From positions 1 through 17,768 of the forward strand of contig UQIV01000035.1 in NCBI GenBank assembly GCA_900541205.1: a DNA stretch of 17,768 bases, read 5' to 3'. Source of the stretch: an uncultured Collinsella sp. (GTDB taxonomy: Bacteria > Actinomycetota > Coriobacteriia > Coriobacteriales > Coriobacteriaceae). The stretch's first letter is position 1. Each line of letters begins with the position of its first letter. The position numbers and the translations under genes are program-made. Below the pieces are notes generated by a model. It was not told where the DNA came from and made no database searches. It worked only from the letters and a program-made list of their open reading frames with translations. Positions 7,739-16,868 of this stretch are shown here, piece after piece.

Positions 7739-7744
7739 AGTATA
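7739..7744 (-). promoter_or_regulatory. Candidate -10 of the degV promoter
   Basis: TATACT on the minus strand lies 57 bases ahead of the degV ATG in the divergent degV/HAD intergenic region. The -35 partner is weak. Nearby, AATTGTTGA (7772-7780) and TCAACAGTT (7785-7793) form an imperfect palindrome that could be an operator for either gene. Confidence 0.35.
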
Positions 7745-7838
7745 GTGGAGTTGCTCTACATTGCTAGGTTCAATTGTTGAATAGTCAACAGTTTGAAGTG
7801 GTGGTGTGGAAATCATCAACTGGGGAAGAGGGATGCCG

Positions 7839-8501
7839 ATGGAGGCGCTGGAGATATGCAGGCGACCGGTTGTGCTGTTCGATTTTGACGGCACGGTGGC
7901 CGATACGGGTCGGGCGGTGATGACCTCGACGCGCAAGACGTTGGCCGCGCGCGGGTTTTCGGAGGCGCAGATGGGCGACCTGCGTCGTATGATCGGGCCG
8001 CCCCTGTGGAAGAGCTTTCACGACTTTTACGGCTTCTCGCGCGAGGAGTCGCTGGTGGTGGCTGACGAGTACCGTGCCTTTTTTGATGAGTTGGGACCGG
8101 AAGAGTATCCCGTGTTCGATGGAATCCCCGAGCTGCTCGATGGCCTTGTCGCACAGGGGCATCGCTTGGCCGTGGCGACGTCGCGCATGGAGGCGAAGTG
8201 TATCGACATGGTGGGAGAGCTGGGACTTTCTCAGTTTGAGGCGGTGGTTGGCATGAATCCGCCGCAGGGGCGCGAGACCAAGGCCGATTCGGTCCGCGAT
8301 GCCCTGGCGGCGCTCGGCGCGACGGCGGGCGATGCCGTGATGATCGGCGATCGCTTTAACGATGTGGAGGGCGCGCACGCAATGGGCGTACCGTGCATCG
8401 GCATCTATTCGGGTGCGGCGGCGCCGGGCGAGCACGAGGCGGCGGGTGCCGATGCAGTGGTGCACTCGGTGGCCGAGCTTGCTAAACTTTTCGCTATCTA
8501 A
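7839..8501 (+). CDS. HAD phosphatase, phosphoglycolate-phosphatase-like
   Basis: This is a haloacid-dehalogenase superfamily hydrolase of subfamily IA, likely a small-molecule phosphatase. Motif I is DFDGT (residues 15-19), with the Asp15 nucleophile and acid/base Asp17. Motif II is the Thr/Ser of AVATSR, motif III the Lys of GRETKAD, and motif IV GDRFND. A helical cap of about 65 residues follows motif I. The ATG at 7839 is preferred (220 residues) because GGAAGAGGG ends six bases upstream. The ATG at 7833 abuts that site, and the GTG at 7806 has no ribosome site. The stop is 55 bases before pepV, so the two may be co-transcribed. The substrate is not determinable. Confidence 0.87.
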   Translation: MEALEICRRPVVLFDFDGTVADTGRAVMTSTRKTLAARGFSEAQMGDLRRMIGPPLWKSFHDFYGFSREESLVVADEYRAFFDELGPEEYPVFDGIPELLDGLVAQGHRLAVATSRMEAKCIDMVGELGLSQFEAVVGMNPPQGRETKADSVRDALAALGATAGDAVMIGDRFNDVEGAHAMGVPCIGIYSGAAAPGEHEAAGADAVVHSVAELAKLFAI

Positions 8502-8556
8502 TAGACGTAATGTGAGGGGCGGGCGTACCCGTCGCTCATTGGTAAGGAGGTCGTCC

Positions 8557-9993
8557 ATGAATCAGGTGGAGCAGAGCGTTGCCGAGTATGTCGACGAGGT
8601 CTGGGAAGATGTCGTCGCCGATATCGAACAGCTGGTGAGCTATCCGTCCGTGGCGGTTTCTGCCAATGCGGAGCCCGGCGCGCCGTTTGGCCGTCCGGTT
8701 CGTGACGCGCTCGATTGCGCGCTCAGCATTGCGCAAAAGCTCGGCTACCAGACGAGCGACGACGAGGGCTTTGTGGGCATCGCCGATATCCCGGGTCGCG
8801 GCGACAAGCAGCTCGCGACCATCTGCCACGTGGACGTGGTGCCCGCCGGCCCCGGCTGGAACACCGACCCGTTTGCGATGGAGCGTCGCGAGGGCTGGCT
8901 GCTCGGCCGTGGCGTGATCGACGACAAGGGTCCGGCCGTGCTGTCGCTCTACGCCGGCGCCTACCTGCTCAAGCACGGCATTGTGCCGCGCTATACCTTC
9001 CGCGCGCTGCTGGGCTGCGATGAGGAAGTGAGCATGTCCGACGTTCACCATTATCTGGAGAACTACGCGAATCCCGACTTTCTGTTTACGCCCGATGCCG
9101 AGTTCCCGGTCTGCAATGCCGAGAAGGGCCAGTTTGGGGCGACGTTCGTGAGCCCCAAGATCGACGGCGGGCGCATTGTGTCCTGGAGCGGCGCCGAGGC
9201 GAGCAATGCCATTCCGTCGCAGTCCATCTGCGAGCTCGCGATTGCCGCTGATGAGCTGCCGGCGCCGGTCGAGAACGCTGACCGCCTGGAGATCACGACG
9301 CTCGATAACGGGCATACGCAGATTTTCGCCCACGGTATTGGCGGCCACGCTTCGATGCCTGAGGGCACCATCAACGCCGTCGGCCTGATCGTGTCGTATC
9401 TACGCGAGGCCGAGGACGCGTTTGGTGCCCGTGACGAGCGCCTGCTGACGCCTGCCGAGCACGAGTTTGTCAAGTTTTTGGCCTTTGTGCATGCGGATGC
9501 CTATGGCCGCGGCCTGGGCATCGATGCGACGAGCCCGGCGTTTGGTCCGCTCACCTGCAACCCCGGCGTCATCCGTGTGGCGGATGGCCATATCGAGCAG
9601 GTCATCGACGTGCGTTTTCCCGACAGTACGAGCGCCGATACCATCCGCGAGCAGCTCGAGCCGCTCGTGGGGCGCTTTGGCGTGACGTGTCGCGTGGGCC
9701 ATGCGAAGGTGCCATTCTCGGTCTCTGCCGATGATCCGGCCGTGAAGGCGCTTATTGATACCTATAACGAGTTTACGGGTAAGCATGCCGAGCCCTTCGC
9801 CATGGGCGGTGGCACGTACGCGCGCAACTTTGCCCGCGCCGTCTCGTTTGGCCCCGAGGAGACCGGCCTGGAGCTGCCCTCGTGGGGCGGCCAGATGCAC
9901 GGCCCCAACGAGTGCGCCAACGAGGAACAGCTCAAGCAGGCGCTCAAGATCTATATTGTTGCGATCCTCCGTTTGAATGAATTAGAGCTTTAA
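8557..9993 (+). CDS. M20-family dipeptidase (PepV/Sapep-like)
   Basis: This is a cytoplasmic zinc dipeptidase that cleaves dipeptides for amino-acid supply. The 478-residue length fits PepV. The metal and catalytic residues are visible: H91 and D93 in CHVDVVPAGPGW, D122 in GRGVIDDKG, E156-E157 in GCDEEVSM, D180 in FTPDAEFPV, and H448 in GGQMHGPNE. HGIGGHASMPEG marks the dimerisation/lid domain. The start at 8557 has AAGGAGGT about seven bases upstream; the longer frame from 8362 overlaps the HAD gene and is rejected. The third 67-nt repeat begins 22 bases after the stop. Confidence 0.92.
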   Translation: MNQVEQSVAEYVDEVWEDVVADIEQLVSYPSVAVSANAEPGAPFGRPVRDALDCALSIAQKLGYQTSDDEGFVGIADIPGRGDKQLATICHVDVVPAGPGWNTDPFAMERREGWLLGRGVIDDKGPAVLSLYAGAYLLKHGIVPRYTFRALLGCDEEVSMSDVHHYLENYANPDFLFTPDAEFPVCNAEKGQFGATFVSPKIDGGRIVSWSGAEASNAIPSQSICELAIAADELPAPVENADRLEITTLDNGHTQIFAHGIGGHASMPEGTINAVGLIVSYLREAEDAFGARDERLLTPAEHEFVKFLAFVHADAYGRGLGIDATSPAFGPLTCNPGVIRVADGHIEQVIDVRFPDSTSADTIREQLEPLVGRFGVTCRVGHAKVPFSVSADDPAVKALIDTYNEFTGKHAEPFAMGGGTYARNFARAVSFGPEETGLELPSWGGQMHGPNECANEEQLKQALKIYIVAILRLNELEL

Positions 9994-10015
9994 GGTCTCG
10001 CGGTTTCCCAATCTA

Positions 10016-10082
10016 AGTTGCGGTGGAATAGTTCCTAGAATGGGCCATTTGATGGCCAAGCAGGAACTATTTCACCGCAACT
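10016..10082 (+). repeat. 67-nt structured repeat, copy 3
   Basis: The outer 16 positions and their partners match copies 1 and 2, including the G.T wobble. Inner pairs 17/51, 18/50 and 19/49 have changed from GC, GC, AT to TA, TA, CG, and the apical stem is GGCCAT/ATGGCC. A T-rich tract TTTGTTTTTATT follows from 10082, so this copy could also terminate pepV transcription. Confidence 0.9.
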
Positions 10083-10138
10083 TTGTTTTTATTGGTGTAA
10101 AAGGTGCGCCATGTTCGGCGCTGGATTGTTATCCGTTT

Positions 10139-10187
10139 GTAAAGGCTGGGCCGCGCTTGCGGTAAGGGTCTATCAAATGGCCGTAAG
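10139..10187 (+). promoter_or_regulatory. Possible direct-repeat regulator site upstream of pstS
   Basis: Three GTAA(A/G) elements start at 10139, 10162 and 10183, that is 23 and 21 bases apart, close to two helical turns. Direct repeats are the usual form of PhoB/PhoP sites at phosphate-starvation promoters, but the spacing and sequence do not match a known consensus, so this is tentative. Confidence 0.25.
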
Positions 10188-10244
10188 AAACCGCAGATAA
10201 GGCGGTCGTCGCCCGATCGAGGCCGTATCTTTCCAAACAGCAAA

Positions 10245-10261
10245 GCGGGCAGGGTGCCCGC
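10245..10261 (+). promoter_or_regulatory. Compact hairpin in the pstS leader
   Basis: GCGGGCA (10245-10251) and TGCCCGC (10255-10261) form a perfect 7-bp stem with a 3-nt loop, ending 13 bases before the ribosome site of pstS. It has no T tract. It may stabilise the leader or affect initiation. Confidence 0.35.
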
Positions 10262-10286
10262 GATTCGCATGTATGAAAGGAAGATC

Positions 10287-11225
10287 ATGCTCGATCAGGC
10301 TTATTCTCGTCGTCAGTTCCTCGGCCTCGCTGGTGGTCTTGCCAGCATCGTCGGTCTCGGTCTCGTTGGTTGCGGCGGCTCCGGCGCATCCGATGCCGCC
10401 GACAAGGGTAGCGCCGCTGCTGCCGAGTCCGTCTCCGGCGAGGTGACCTACGACGGCGCCTCTTCGTTCCAGGCTCTCGTCGAGGCCGCTGCCGAGAAGT
10501 TCATGGACGCCAACCCCGATGTCTCCGTCTCCGGCTCGGGTAACGGTTCGGGCAAGGGCCTGACCGCTGTTGCCGCCGGCACCGTCACCATCGGCAACTC
10601 CGACGTCTTCGCCGAGACCAAGCTTGAGGCCGATCAGGTCAAGAACCTCGTCGACCACGAGGTCGCCGTCGTGGGCATGGGTCCCGTCGTCTCCAAGAAC
10701 GTGACGGTCGACGACCTGTCCCTCGAGCAGCTCAAGGGCATCTTCTCTGGCCAGATCACCAACTGGAAGGAGGTCGGCGGCGACGACGCCACCATCGTCG
10801 TCCTCAACCGCAAGGCCGGCTCCGGCACCCGCGCCACCTTCGAGGCCGCCGTCTTTGGCGACGAGGCCGTCGACTTTAAGGGCGACGCCGAGCTCGACAA
10901 GTCCGGCGACGTCCAGACTCAGATGGGCAGTACCGACAACGCCATCTCCTACCTCGACTTCTCGCACTTCGATGACTCCAAGTTCAACGCCATCAAGGTC
11001 GAGGGCGTCGAGCCCAAGAGCAAGAATGTCACTGATGACTCCTTCAAGATCTGGGCTACCGAGCACATGTACTGCTCCAAGGACGCCGACGAGGCCACCA
11101 AGGCCTTCCTGGAGTTCATGCTTTCCGACGACGTCCAGGGCAAACTCGTCGAGGAGCAGGGCTTTATCCCCGTCTCTGCCATGAAGGTCGTCAAGGACGC
11201 CAGCGGCAAGGTCTCCGCTAAATAG
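10287..11225 (+). CDS. pstS: Phosphate-binding lipoprotein PstS with Tat-type signal
   Basis: This is the solute-binding protein of the high-affinity phosphate transporter, anchored outside the membrane. Its 312 residues begin with a twin-arginine sequence SRRQFLG (7-13), a hydrophobic stretch and lipobox LVGC with Cys29, then a Gly/Ser/Ala-rich tether. The phosphate-binding core shows SGSGNGSGKG, IGNSDVF and NRKAGSGTRATFE. The ATG at 10287 is chosen over GTG 10254 and ATG 10269 because GAAAGGAAG lies directly upstream and it places the twin-arginine near the N-terminus. Codons are strongly biased to C-ending forms (GTC, GCC, CTC, TCC), which suggests high expression. pstC follows 24 bases downstream. 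Confidence 0.95.
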   Translation: MLDQAYSRRQFLGLAGGLASIVGLGLVGCGGSGASDAADKGSAAAAESVSGEVTYDGASSFQALVEAAAEKFMDANPDVSVSGSGNGSGKGLTAVAAGTVTIGNSDVFAETKLEADQVKNLVDHEVAVVGMGPVVSKNVTVDDLSLEQLKGIFSGQITNWKEVGGDDATIVVLNRKAGSGTRATFEAAVFGDEAVDFKGDAELDKSGDVQTQMGSTDNAISYLDFSHFDDSKFNAIKVEGVEPKSKNVTDDSFKIWATEHMYCSKDADEATKAFLEFMLSDDVQGKLVEEQGFIPVSAMKVVKDASGKVSAK

Positions 11226-11249
11226 GTAATCGCCCCGGAAAGGTTTGCA

Positions 11250-12158
11250 ATGGCAAAACAGCTGCCAAAGCGCGACCTTGAGAACGTGGGCCTGGGCGTC
11301 ACGGGCGCGTGCGTAGCGCTCGTGACGCTTGTCGTTGCCGCGCTCATCTTTATGGTCGCCCAAAAGGGCCTCTCGGCTTTTGTCAAGGACGGCGTCTCGG
11401 TCGTCGAGTTTTTCACCGGCACCAAGTGGGACCTGGCCAACACGGCCGAAAACGGCCTACCCTACACCGGCGCCCTGCCCCTGATCGTCACCTCGTTTGC
11501 GGCCATGGTGCTCTCCACGCTCATCGCGCTGCCCATCGCCATCGGCTCTGCCATCTTTGCGGTCGAGATTAGCCCTAAGTTTGGTTCCAAGGTCTTTCAG
11601 CCGCTTATTGAGCTTTTGACCGGCATTCCCTCGGTCGTCTTTGGCCTGATCGGCTTTCACGTGGTCGTCGGTCTTATGAAGAGCGTTTTCCACGTGAGCA
11701 CGGGCTTAGGCATCTTGCCCGGCGCCATCGTGCTGGCTGTCATGATTCTGCCGACCATGACCACGCTTTCGGTCGATGGCCTGCGCGCCGTGCCCGACAG
11801 CTACCGTCAGGGCTCGCTCGCGCTGGGCTATACCCGATGGCAGACCATCTGGCACGTGGTGCTCAAGTCTGCCGTGCCGTCGCTCATGACCGCGGTCATC
11901 CTTGGCATGACCCGCGCCTTTGGCGAGACGCTCGCCGTGCGCATGGTCATCGGCGGCATCGAGGCCATGCCGACGTCGCTGCTGTCGCCGGCTTCGACCA
12001 TCACCACCACGCTCACCACGTCTATGGCGGTCTATGCCGAGGGCTCGGCCCAAGACGATGTTCTGTGGGCGCTCGGCCTGCTGCTGATGGGCATGAGTCT
12101 CATCTTCATCCTGATCATCCACCTTATCGGCCGCAAGGGGGCGAAGGCTCGTGGCTAG
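11250..12158 (+). CDS. pstC: Phosphate ABC transporter permease PstC
   Basis: This is one of two membrane subunits of the Pst importer. The 302-residue protein shows about six hydrophobic segments, beginning near residue 19 and ending near 290. It has the ABC-permease loop that contacts PstB: the segment DSYRQGSLALGYTRWQTIWH is the EAA-like region, preceded by MILPTMTTLSVDGLRAVP. GIPSVVFGLIGF is a typical PstC motif. The start has GGAAAGG upstream. Its stop overlaps the GTG start of pstA by eight bases, consistent with translational coupling. Confidence 0.94.
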   Translation: MAKQLPKRDLENVGLGVTGACVALVTLVVAALIFMVAQKGLSAFVKDGVSVVEFFTGTKWDLANTAENGLPYTGALPLIVTSFAAMVLSTLIALPIAIGSAIFAVEISPKFGSKVFQPLIELLTGIPSVVFGLIGFHVVVGLMKSVFHVSTGLGILPGAIVLAVMILPTMTTLSVDGLRAVPDSYRQGSLALGYTRWQTIWHVVLKSAVPSLMTAVILGMTRAFGETLAVRMVIGGIEAMPTSLLSPASTITTTLTTSMAVYAEGSAQDDVLWALGLLLMGMSLIFILIIHLIGRKGAKARG

Positions 12159-13073
12159 CACGCGTATCCACATCGACGAGGCGAGGCTCGGGCGTGTCCA
12201 AAAGCAGGACCGCTTCGCCACGGGCGTGTTGACGGCGATCGTCGCCATCGTCATGCTCATCGTCGTCTCCATGGTGGCCTATATCCTGTTCGAGGGCGTC
12301 TCGACGCTGTTCCAACCGGGCTTTCTTACGCAGCCCGCGCGCGCCAACGGTACCCAGGGTGGCGTGCTCTACCAGCTGTTCGACTCGTTCTACCTGCTGC
12401 TGATCACTCTGGTCATCTCGGTGCCCATCAGTCTGGGCGGAGCGGTCTTCCTGGTTGAGTACGCGCCGAACGGCCCTATCCGCGACATCGCCTCTACCGC
12501 CATCGAGACGCTGTCCTCGCTGCCTTCCATCGTCGTCGGCATGTTCGGCTTCCTGGTGTTCTCGGTGCAGCTGGGCTGGAAGTACTCCATCATCTCCGGC
12601 GCTGTCGCGCTCACCATGTTCAACATTCCCATCCTGGTGCGCGTGATCCAGCAGGCGCTCGAGGACGTGCCGCAGGCCCAGCGTGATGCGTGTCTGGCTA
12701 TGGGCCTCACCCGCTGGGAGGCCACGCTGCACATCCTGATCCCCGAGGCCATGCCCGCTATCGTGACCGGCATCGTGCTTTCGGCCGGCCGCGTGTTTGG
12801 CGAGGCCGCGGCGCTGCTCTTTACCTCGGGCATGAGCTCGCCGGTTCGCCTGAACTTCTTGAGCTTTAACCTGTCGAGCCCTACCTGCGCCTGGAACGTG
12901 TTCCGCCCCGGCGAGTCGCTCGCCGTGCATATCTACAAGATCTATGGCGAGGGCAGCCCCGAGGCCCAGCAGATCGTCTGGGGCACCGCTGCATTGCTGA
13001 TGATTTGCGTGCTGCTGTTTAACGTAATCGCCCGCATTGTGGGCAAGCAACTGGCAAGGAAGATGACGGCCGA

Positions 13074-13077
<4 letters not shown>
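12151..13077 (+). CDS. pstA: Phosphate ABC transporter permease PstA
   Basis: This second membrane subunit pairs with PstC. The 308-residue protein has about six hydrophobic segments. SLPSIVVGMFGFLVF is the PstA/C signature, and QRDACLAMGLTRWEATLHI is the EAA-like coupling loop. SPVRLNFLSFNLSS near residues 230-243 is a PstA-type periplasmic loop. The GTG start overlaps the end of pstC, and an ATGA overlap links its stop to pstB. An alternative internal start would lose the first amphipathic part, so the GTG is favoured. Confidence 0.93.
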
Positions 13078-13946
<869 letters not shown>

Positions 13947-14002
13947 TCCGGGACATGCTTGAGGCCCGCGGTGGCCACGGTCGCCACGGGACTGATTGGA
14001 GA

Positions 14003-14039
14003 GGCGGGTCATCTCTTTTGGGAGATGGCCCGCCTTTTT
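14003..14039 (+). terminator. Rho-independent terminator of the pst operon
   Basis: GGCGGGTCATCTC (14003-14015) pairs with GAGATGGCCCGCC (14022-14034) at 12 of 13 Watson-Crick positions plus one wobble, then TTTTT (14035-14039). It is a strong intrinsic terminator 57 bases after pstB. Confidence 0.9.
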
Positions 14040-14056
14040 GCTCTGCGACCGAAACG

Positions 14057-14091
14057 ACCACCACAAAGGGGACAGGCGCCTTCGTAGTGGT
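14057..14091. repeat. Imperfect palindromic element upstream of the ABC-F gene
   Basis: ACCACCACAAAGG (14057-14069) and CCTTCGTAGTGGT (14079-14091) are inverted repeats at 11 of 13 positions around a 9-nt loop. It is not followed by T residues. It resembles a dispersed intergenic palindrome, but only one copy is in the window. Confidence 0.45.
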
Positions 14092-14151
14092 TTGGGGTGG
14101 GGCTCGCTGCTATCATGGACAACGTTGAATTTCTACGAAGGAGCAGGGCAT

Positions 14152-16011
14152 ATGGCGATTCTTTTGGGATGCGATTCCGTCAGCCTAGAGTTTCCCACCA
14201 AGCATATTTTCGATAGCGTGACGCTCGGCGTGGGCGAGGGCGACCGCATTGGTATTGTCGGTAAAAACGGCGACGGCAAGTCGACGCTGCTGAGCGTGCT
14301 CGCCGGCACGTTGGAGCCCGACGACGGCCGCGTGACGCACCGTCGCGGCACCACGATCGGTCTGCTCGGCCAAAAGGACCAGCTTGTCGACACCGATACC
14401 GTGCATCATGCCGTTGTGGGCGACACGCCCGAGTACGAGTGGGCGTCGAGTCCGCGTACGCGCCAGATTCTGGCCGGTCTTATTAGCGATGTGCCCTGGG
14501 AGGGCACGGTGGGCGAGCTTTCGGGCGGCCAGCGCCGTCGCGTGGACCTCGCGCGCCTGCTGATCGGCGACTACGACGTGCTCATGCTCGACGAGCCCAC
14601 CAACCACCTGGATATGCGCACCATCAACTGGCTCGCGCGTCACTTAAAGGCCCGCTGGCAGCGCGGCCAGGGTGCCATGCTCGTGGTCACGCACGACCGC
14701 TGGTTCTTGGACGAGGTCTGCACCAGCATGTGGGAGGTCCACGACGGCCAGGTCGATCCCTTTGAGGGCGGCTATTCGGCATACATCCTGCAGCGCGTGG
14801 AGCGCGACCGCATGGCCGCGGTTACCGAGGAGCGCCGTCGCAACATGGCGCGCAAGGAGCTCGCGTGGCTGAGCCGCGGCGCCCAGGCGCGTTCCACCAA
14901 GCCCAAGTTTCGCGTTGATGCCGCTCGCGAGCTGATCGCCGACGTGCCTCCCGTGCGTGACGAGCTGGAGCTCAAGCGCCTAGCCGTGAGCCGCCTGGGC
15001 AAGCAGGTTATCGATGTGGTCGACGTGGACGCCGGCTATGCGGATACCGATGGCGCGCCCAAGCAGGTGCTCTCTGACGTGACCTGGCTCATCGGTGCGG
15101 GCGACCGCTATGGTCTTTTGGGCGAAAACGGCGCCGGCAAGTCGACCTTGCTCGATGTGATCCAGGGCAAGATTGAACCCATGCGCGGCCGTGTGAAGAT
15201 TGGCCAGACGGTGCGCTTTGGCGTGCTGTCGCAGCAGCTCGAGGAGCTCGAACCCTACATGGGTGACACGATCCGCGAGGTGCTCAGCAACTATAAGAAG
15301 TACTACGTCATCGACGGTAAGGAGACTTCACCCGAGAAGCTCTGCGAGCGTCTGGGCTTTACGACGCAGCAGCTCTGGAGTCGCATCGGCGATCTTTCGG
15401 GCGGTCAGCGCCGTCGCCTGTCGCTGCTGCTGACAATCCTGGACGAGCCCAACGTGCTCATCCTGGACGAGCCCGGCAACGACCTGGATACCGACATGCT
15501 GGCGATTGTCGAGGACCTGCTCGACGGCTGGCCGGGCACGTTGATTCTGGTGACGCACGACCGCTTCTTGATGGAGCGCGTGACCGACCAGCAGTGGGCG
15601 CTGCTCGACGGCCACCTGACGCATATGCCCGGCGGCGTCGACCAGTACCTGCGCCTGTGCAACGCTACCGCCGAGGGCGAGCCCGTGGGCGCACCGAGCG
15701 CCAAGACCGGCACGTTCGACACCGGTGCCGCGGCAGCTGCGGCCGAAAAGCCCAAGTCGAGCGGTCAGCCCAACGGCCTGTCCAACGCCGAGCGTCAGAA
15801 GCTCCGCCGCGAGGTGAGCTCGCTCGAGCGCAAGATGGAAACGCAGCGCGCCCGCGTGGAGGAGGCCGAGGCCGCGATGGCCCAAGTCGATCCCACCAAC
15901 TACACGGCGCTCGGCGAGCAGCAGGCAAAGATCGACGAGGCTCACGCTGCCATGGACGAGCTAGAGATGGCGTGGCTCGAGGCAAGCGAAAAGCTCGAGG
16001 GCGAGGAGTAG
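14152..16011 (+). CDS. ABC-F family ATPase, Uup-like
   Basis: This is a soluble tandem-ABC protein of the ABC-F type, which acts on ribosomes or, for Uup, is linked to genome stability. First ABC: GKNGDGKST (37-45), LSGGQ (123-127), LMLDEPTNHLD (144-154). Second ABC: GENGAGKST, LSGGQ (415-419), LILDEPGNDLD (436-446). The interdomain linker has ARSTKPK, as in Uup relatives. The last 70 residues are a charged coiled coil (about 548-619), matching Uup's C-terminal domain. The linker is short compared with antibiotic-resistance ABC-F proteins, so a resistance role is not favoured. The start at 14152 has AAGGAG upstream; the frame open from 13996 runs through the pst terminator and is rejected. 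The next gene follows after six bases. Confidence 0.92.
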   Translation: MAILLGCDSVSLEFPTKHIFDSVTLGVGEGDRIGIVGKNGDGKSTLLSVLAGTLEPDDGRVTHRRGTTIGLLGQKDQLVDTDTVHHAVVGDTPEYEWASSPRTRQILAGLISDVPWEGTVGELSGGQRRRVDLARLLIGDYDVLMLDEPTNHLDMRTINWLARHLKARWQRGQGAMLVVTHDRWFLDEVCTSMWEVHDGQVDPFEGGYSAYILQRVERDRMAAVTEERRRNMARKELAWLSRGAQARSTKPKFRVDAARELIADVPPVRDELELKRLAVSRLGKQVIDVVDVDAGYADTDGAPKQVLSDVTWLIGAGDRYGLLGENGAGKSTLLDVIQGKIEPMRGRVKIGQTVRFGVLSQQLEELEPYMGDTIREVLSNYKKYYVIDGKETSPEKLCERLGFTTQQLWSRIGDLSGGQRRRLSLLLTILDEPNVLILDEPGNDLDTDMLAIVEDLLDGWPGTLILVTHDRFLMERVTDQQWALLDGHLTHMPGGVDQYLRLCNATAEGEPVGAPSAKTGTFDTGAAAAAAEKPKSSGQPNGLSNAERQKLRREVSSLERKMETQRARVEEAEAAMAQVDPTNYTALGEQQAKIDEAHAAMDELEMAWLEASEKLEGEE

Positions 16012-16017
16012 GCGAGA

Positions 16018-16788
16018 ATGATCAAAGCCGCGTTTTTCGATATCGACGGCACGCTGCTGAGCTTTAAGACCCACCGGATTCCGGCGTCGGCGCAGCAGGT
16101 GCTCGACAGCTTTCACGAGCAGGGGATTGCGTGCGTGATCGCCACGGGCCGCCCGACCTATCAGATGCCGGACTGGCTGTTCGACTTGGGTTGGGATGCG
16201 TACATTACGCTTTCGGGCCAGCACTGTTTTGATGCCAGGGGCGTTTACCGCAGCTGCCCGATCGATCCGGACGACGTCGCGGTGATCGTGGACCAGGTGG
16301 CGCAGGGGTGCTACGACTCGCTGTGCATGCAGGGCGAGAACTCGTTTGTGAACCGCCTGTCCGAGCGCGTGGTGACGGCTGGCAGCAACGCGGGAATCGT
16401 CTACCACGAGGAGCCGTTTGAGCACGCCTTTGACGCGCCGGTCTACCAGTTTTGCGCCTTTGTGGACCCCGATGACGAGCATATCGTGACCGATGCCGTG
16501 TCGCATTCGCTCACCACGCGCTGGTGCGACCTGTTCTGTGACATTATTCCCGCTAACGGCGGCAAGGACCTGGGCGTGGCGGCGACGCTCGAGCGGCTTG
16601 GTATCGACGCGAGCGAGGCGATTGCCTTTGGCGACGGCGAGAACGACCTGTCGATGTTCTCGGCTGTGGGCACAAGTGTGGCCATGGGCAACGCGCAGGA
16701 CACGGTGAAAGCTGCGGCGACCTATGTGACGACCGCCGTGGACGACGATGGCATCTACAACGCCGCGAAGCACTTTGGATTGATGTAA
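16018..16788 (+). CDS. Cof-type HAD phosphatase (subfamily IIB)
   Basis: This is a haloacid-dehalogenase superfamily hydrolase that probably dephosphorylates sugar phosphates or related metabolites. Motif I is DIDGT (residues 8-12), motif II the Thr of ATGRP, motif III a Lys in NGGKDLGV, and motif IV GDGEND (205-210). The large C2B cap sits between motifs II and III, and the tail AMGNAQDTVKAAA with VDDDGI is classic for Cof-like proteins. It has 256 residues. It starts six bases after the ABC-F stop and is almost certainly co-transcribed with it. It ends at a terminator hairpin at 16812. Confidence 0.92.
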   Translation: MIKAAFFDIDGTLLSFKTHRIPASAQQVLDSFHEQGIACVIATGRPTYQMPDWLFDLGWDAYITLSGQHCFDARGVYRSCPIDPDDVAVIVDQVAQGCYDSLCMQGENSFVNRLSERVVTAGSNAGIVYHEEPFEHAFDAPVYQFCAFVDPDDEHIVTDAVSHSLTTRWCDLFCDIIPANGGKDLGVAATLERLGIDASEAIAFGDGENDLSMFSAVGTSVAMGNAQDTVKAAATYVTTAVDDDGIYNAAKHFGLM

Positions 16789-16811
16789 CTGCGGGGCGGC
16801 ACCCGGCACCT

Positions 16812-16847
16812 GGGGACACTCCTTGCGGGGCGTCCCCATTTTGTTTT
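16812..16847 (+). terminator. Rho-independent terminator after the Cof-type gene
   Basis: GGGGAC (16812-16817) pairs with GTCCCC (16832-16837), followed by ATTTTGTTTT. The 14-nt interior can pair partly. It ends the ABC-F/HAD transcription unit. Confidence 0.65.
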
Positions 16848-16868
16848 CGTCCCGCACGTTTTGTGAAA

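Noticed and set aside
3043..10082. CRISPR array made of the 67-nt repeats
   Set aside because: Copies are several kilobases apart, with no regular spacers and no cas genes.
10173..11363. Long minus-strand open frame over pstS
   Set aside because: Shadow of the C-ending codon bias of pstS; Asp/Gly/Val-rich and without family features.
13996..14151. Upstream extension of the ABC-F gene
   Set aside because: It runs through the pst terminator and a palindrome; the ATG at 14152 has a good ribosome site and the family N-terminus.
14152..16011. Antibiotic-resistance ABC-F (ARE type)
   Set aside because: The short interdomain linker and C-terminal coiled coil fit Uup-type housekeeping proteins better.
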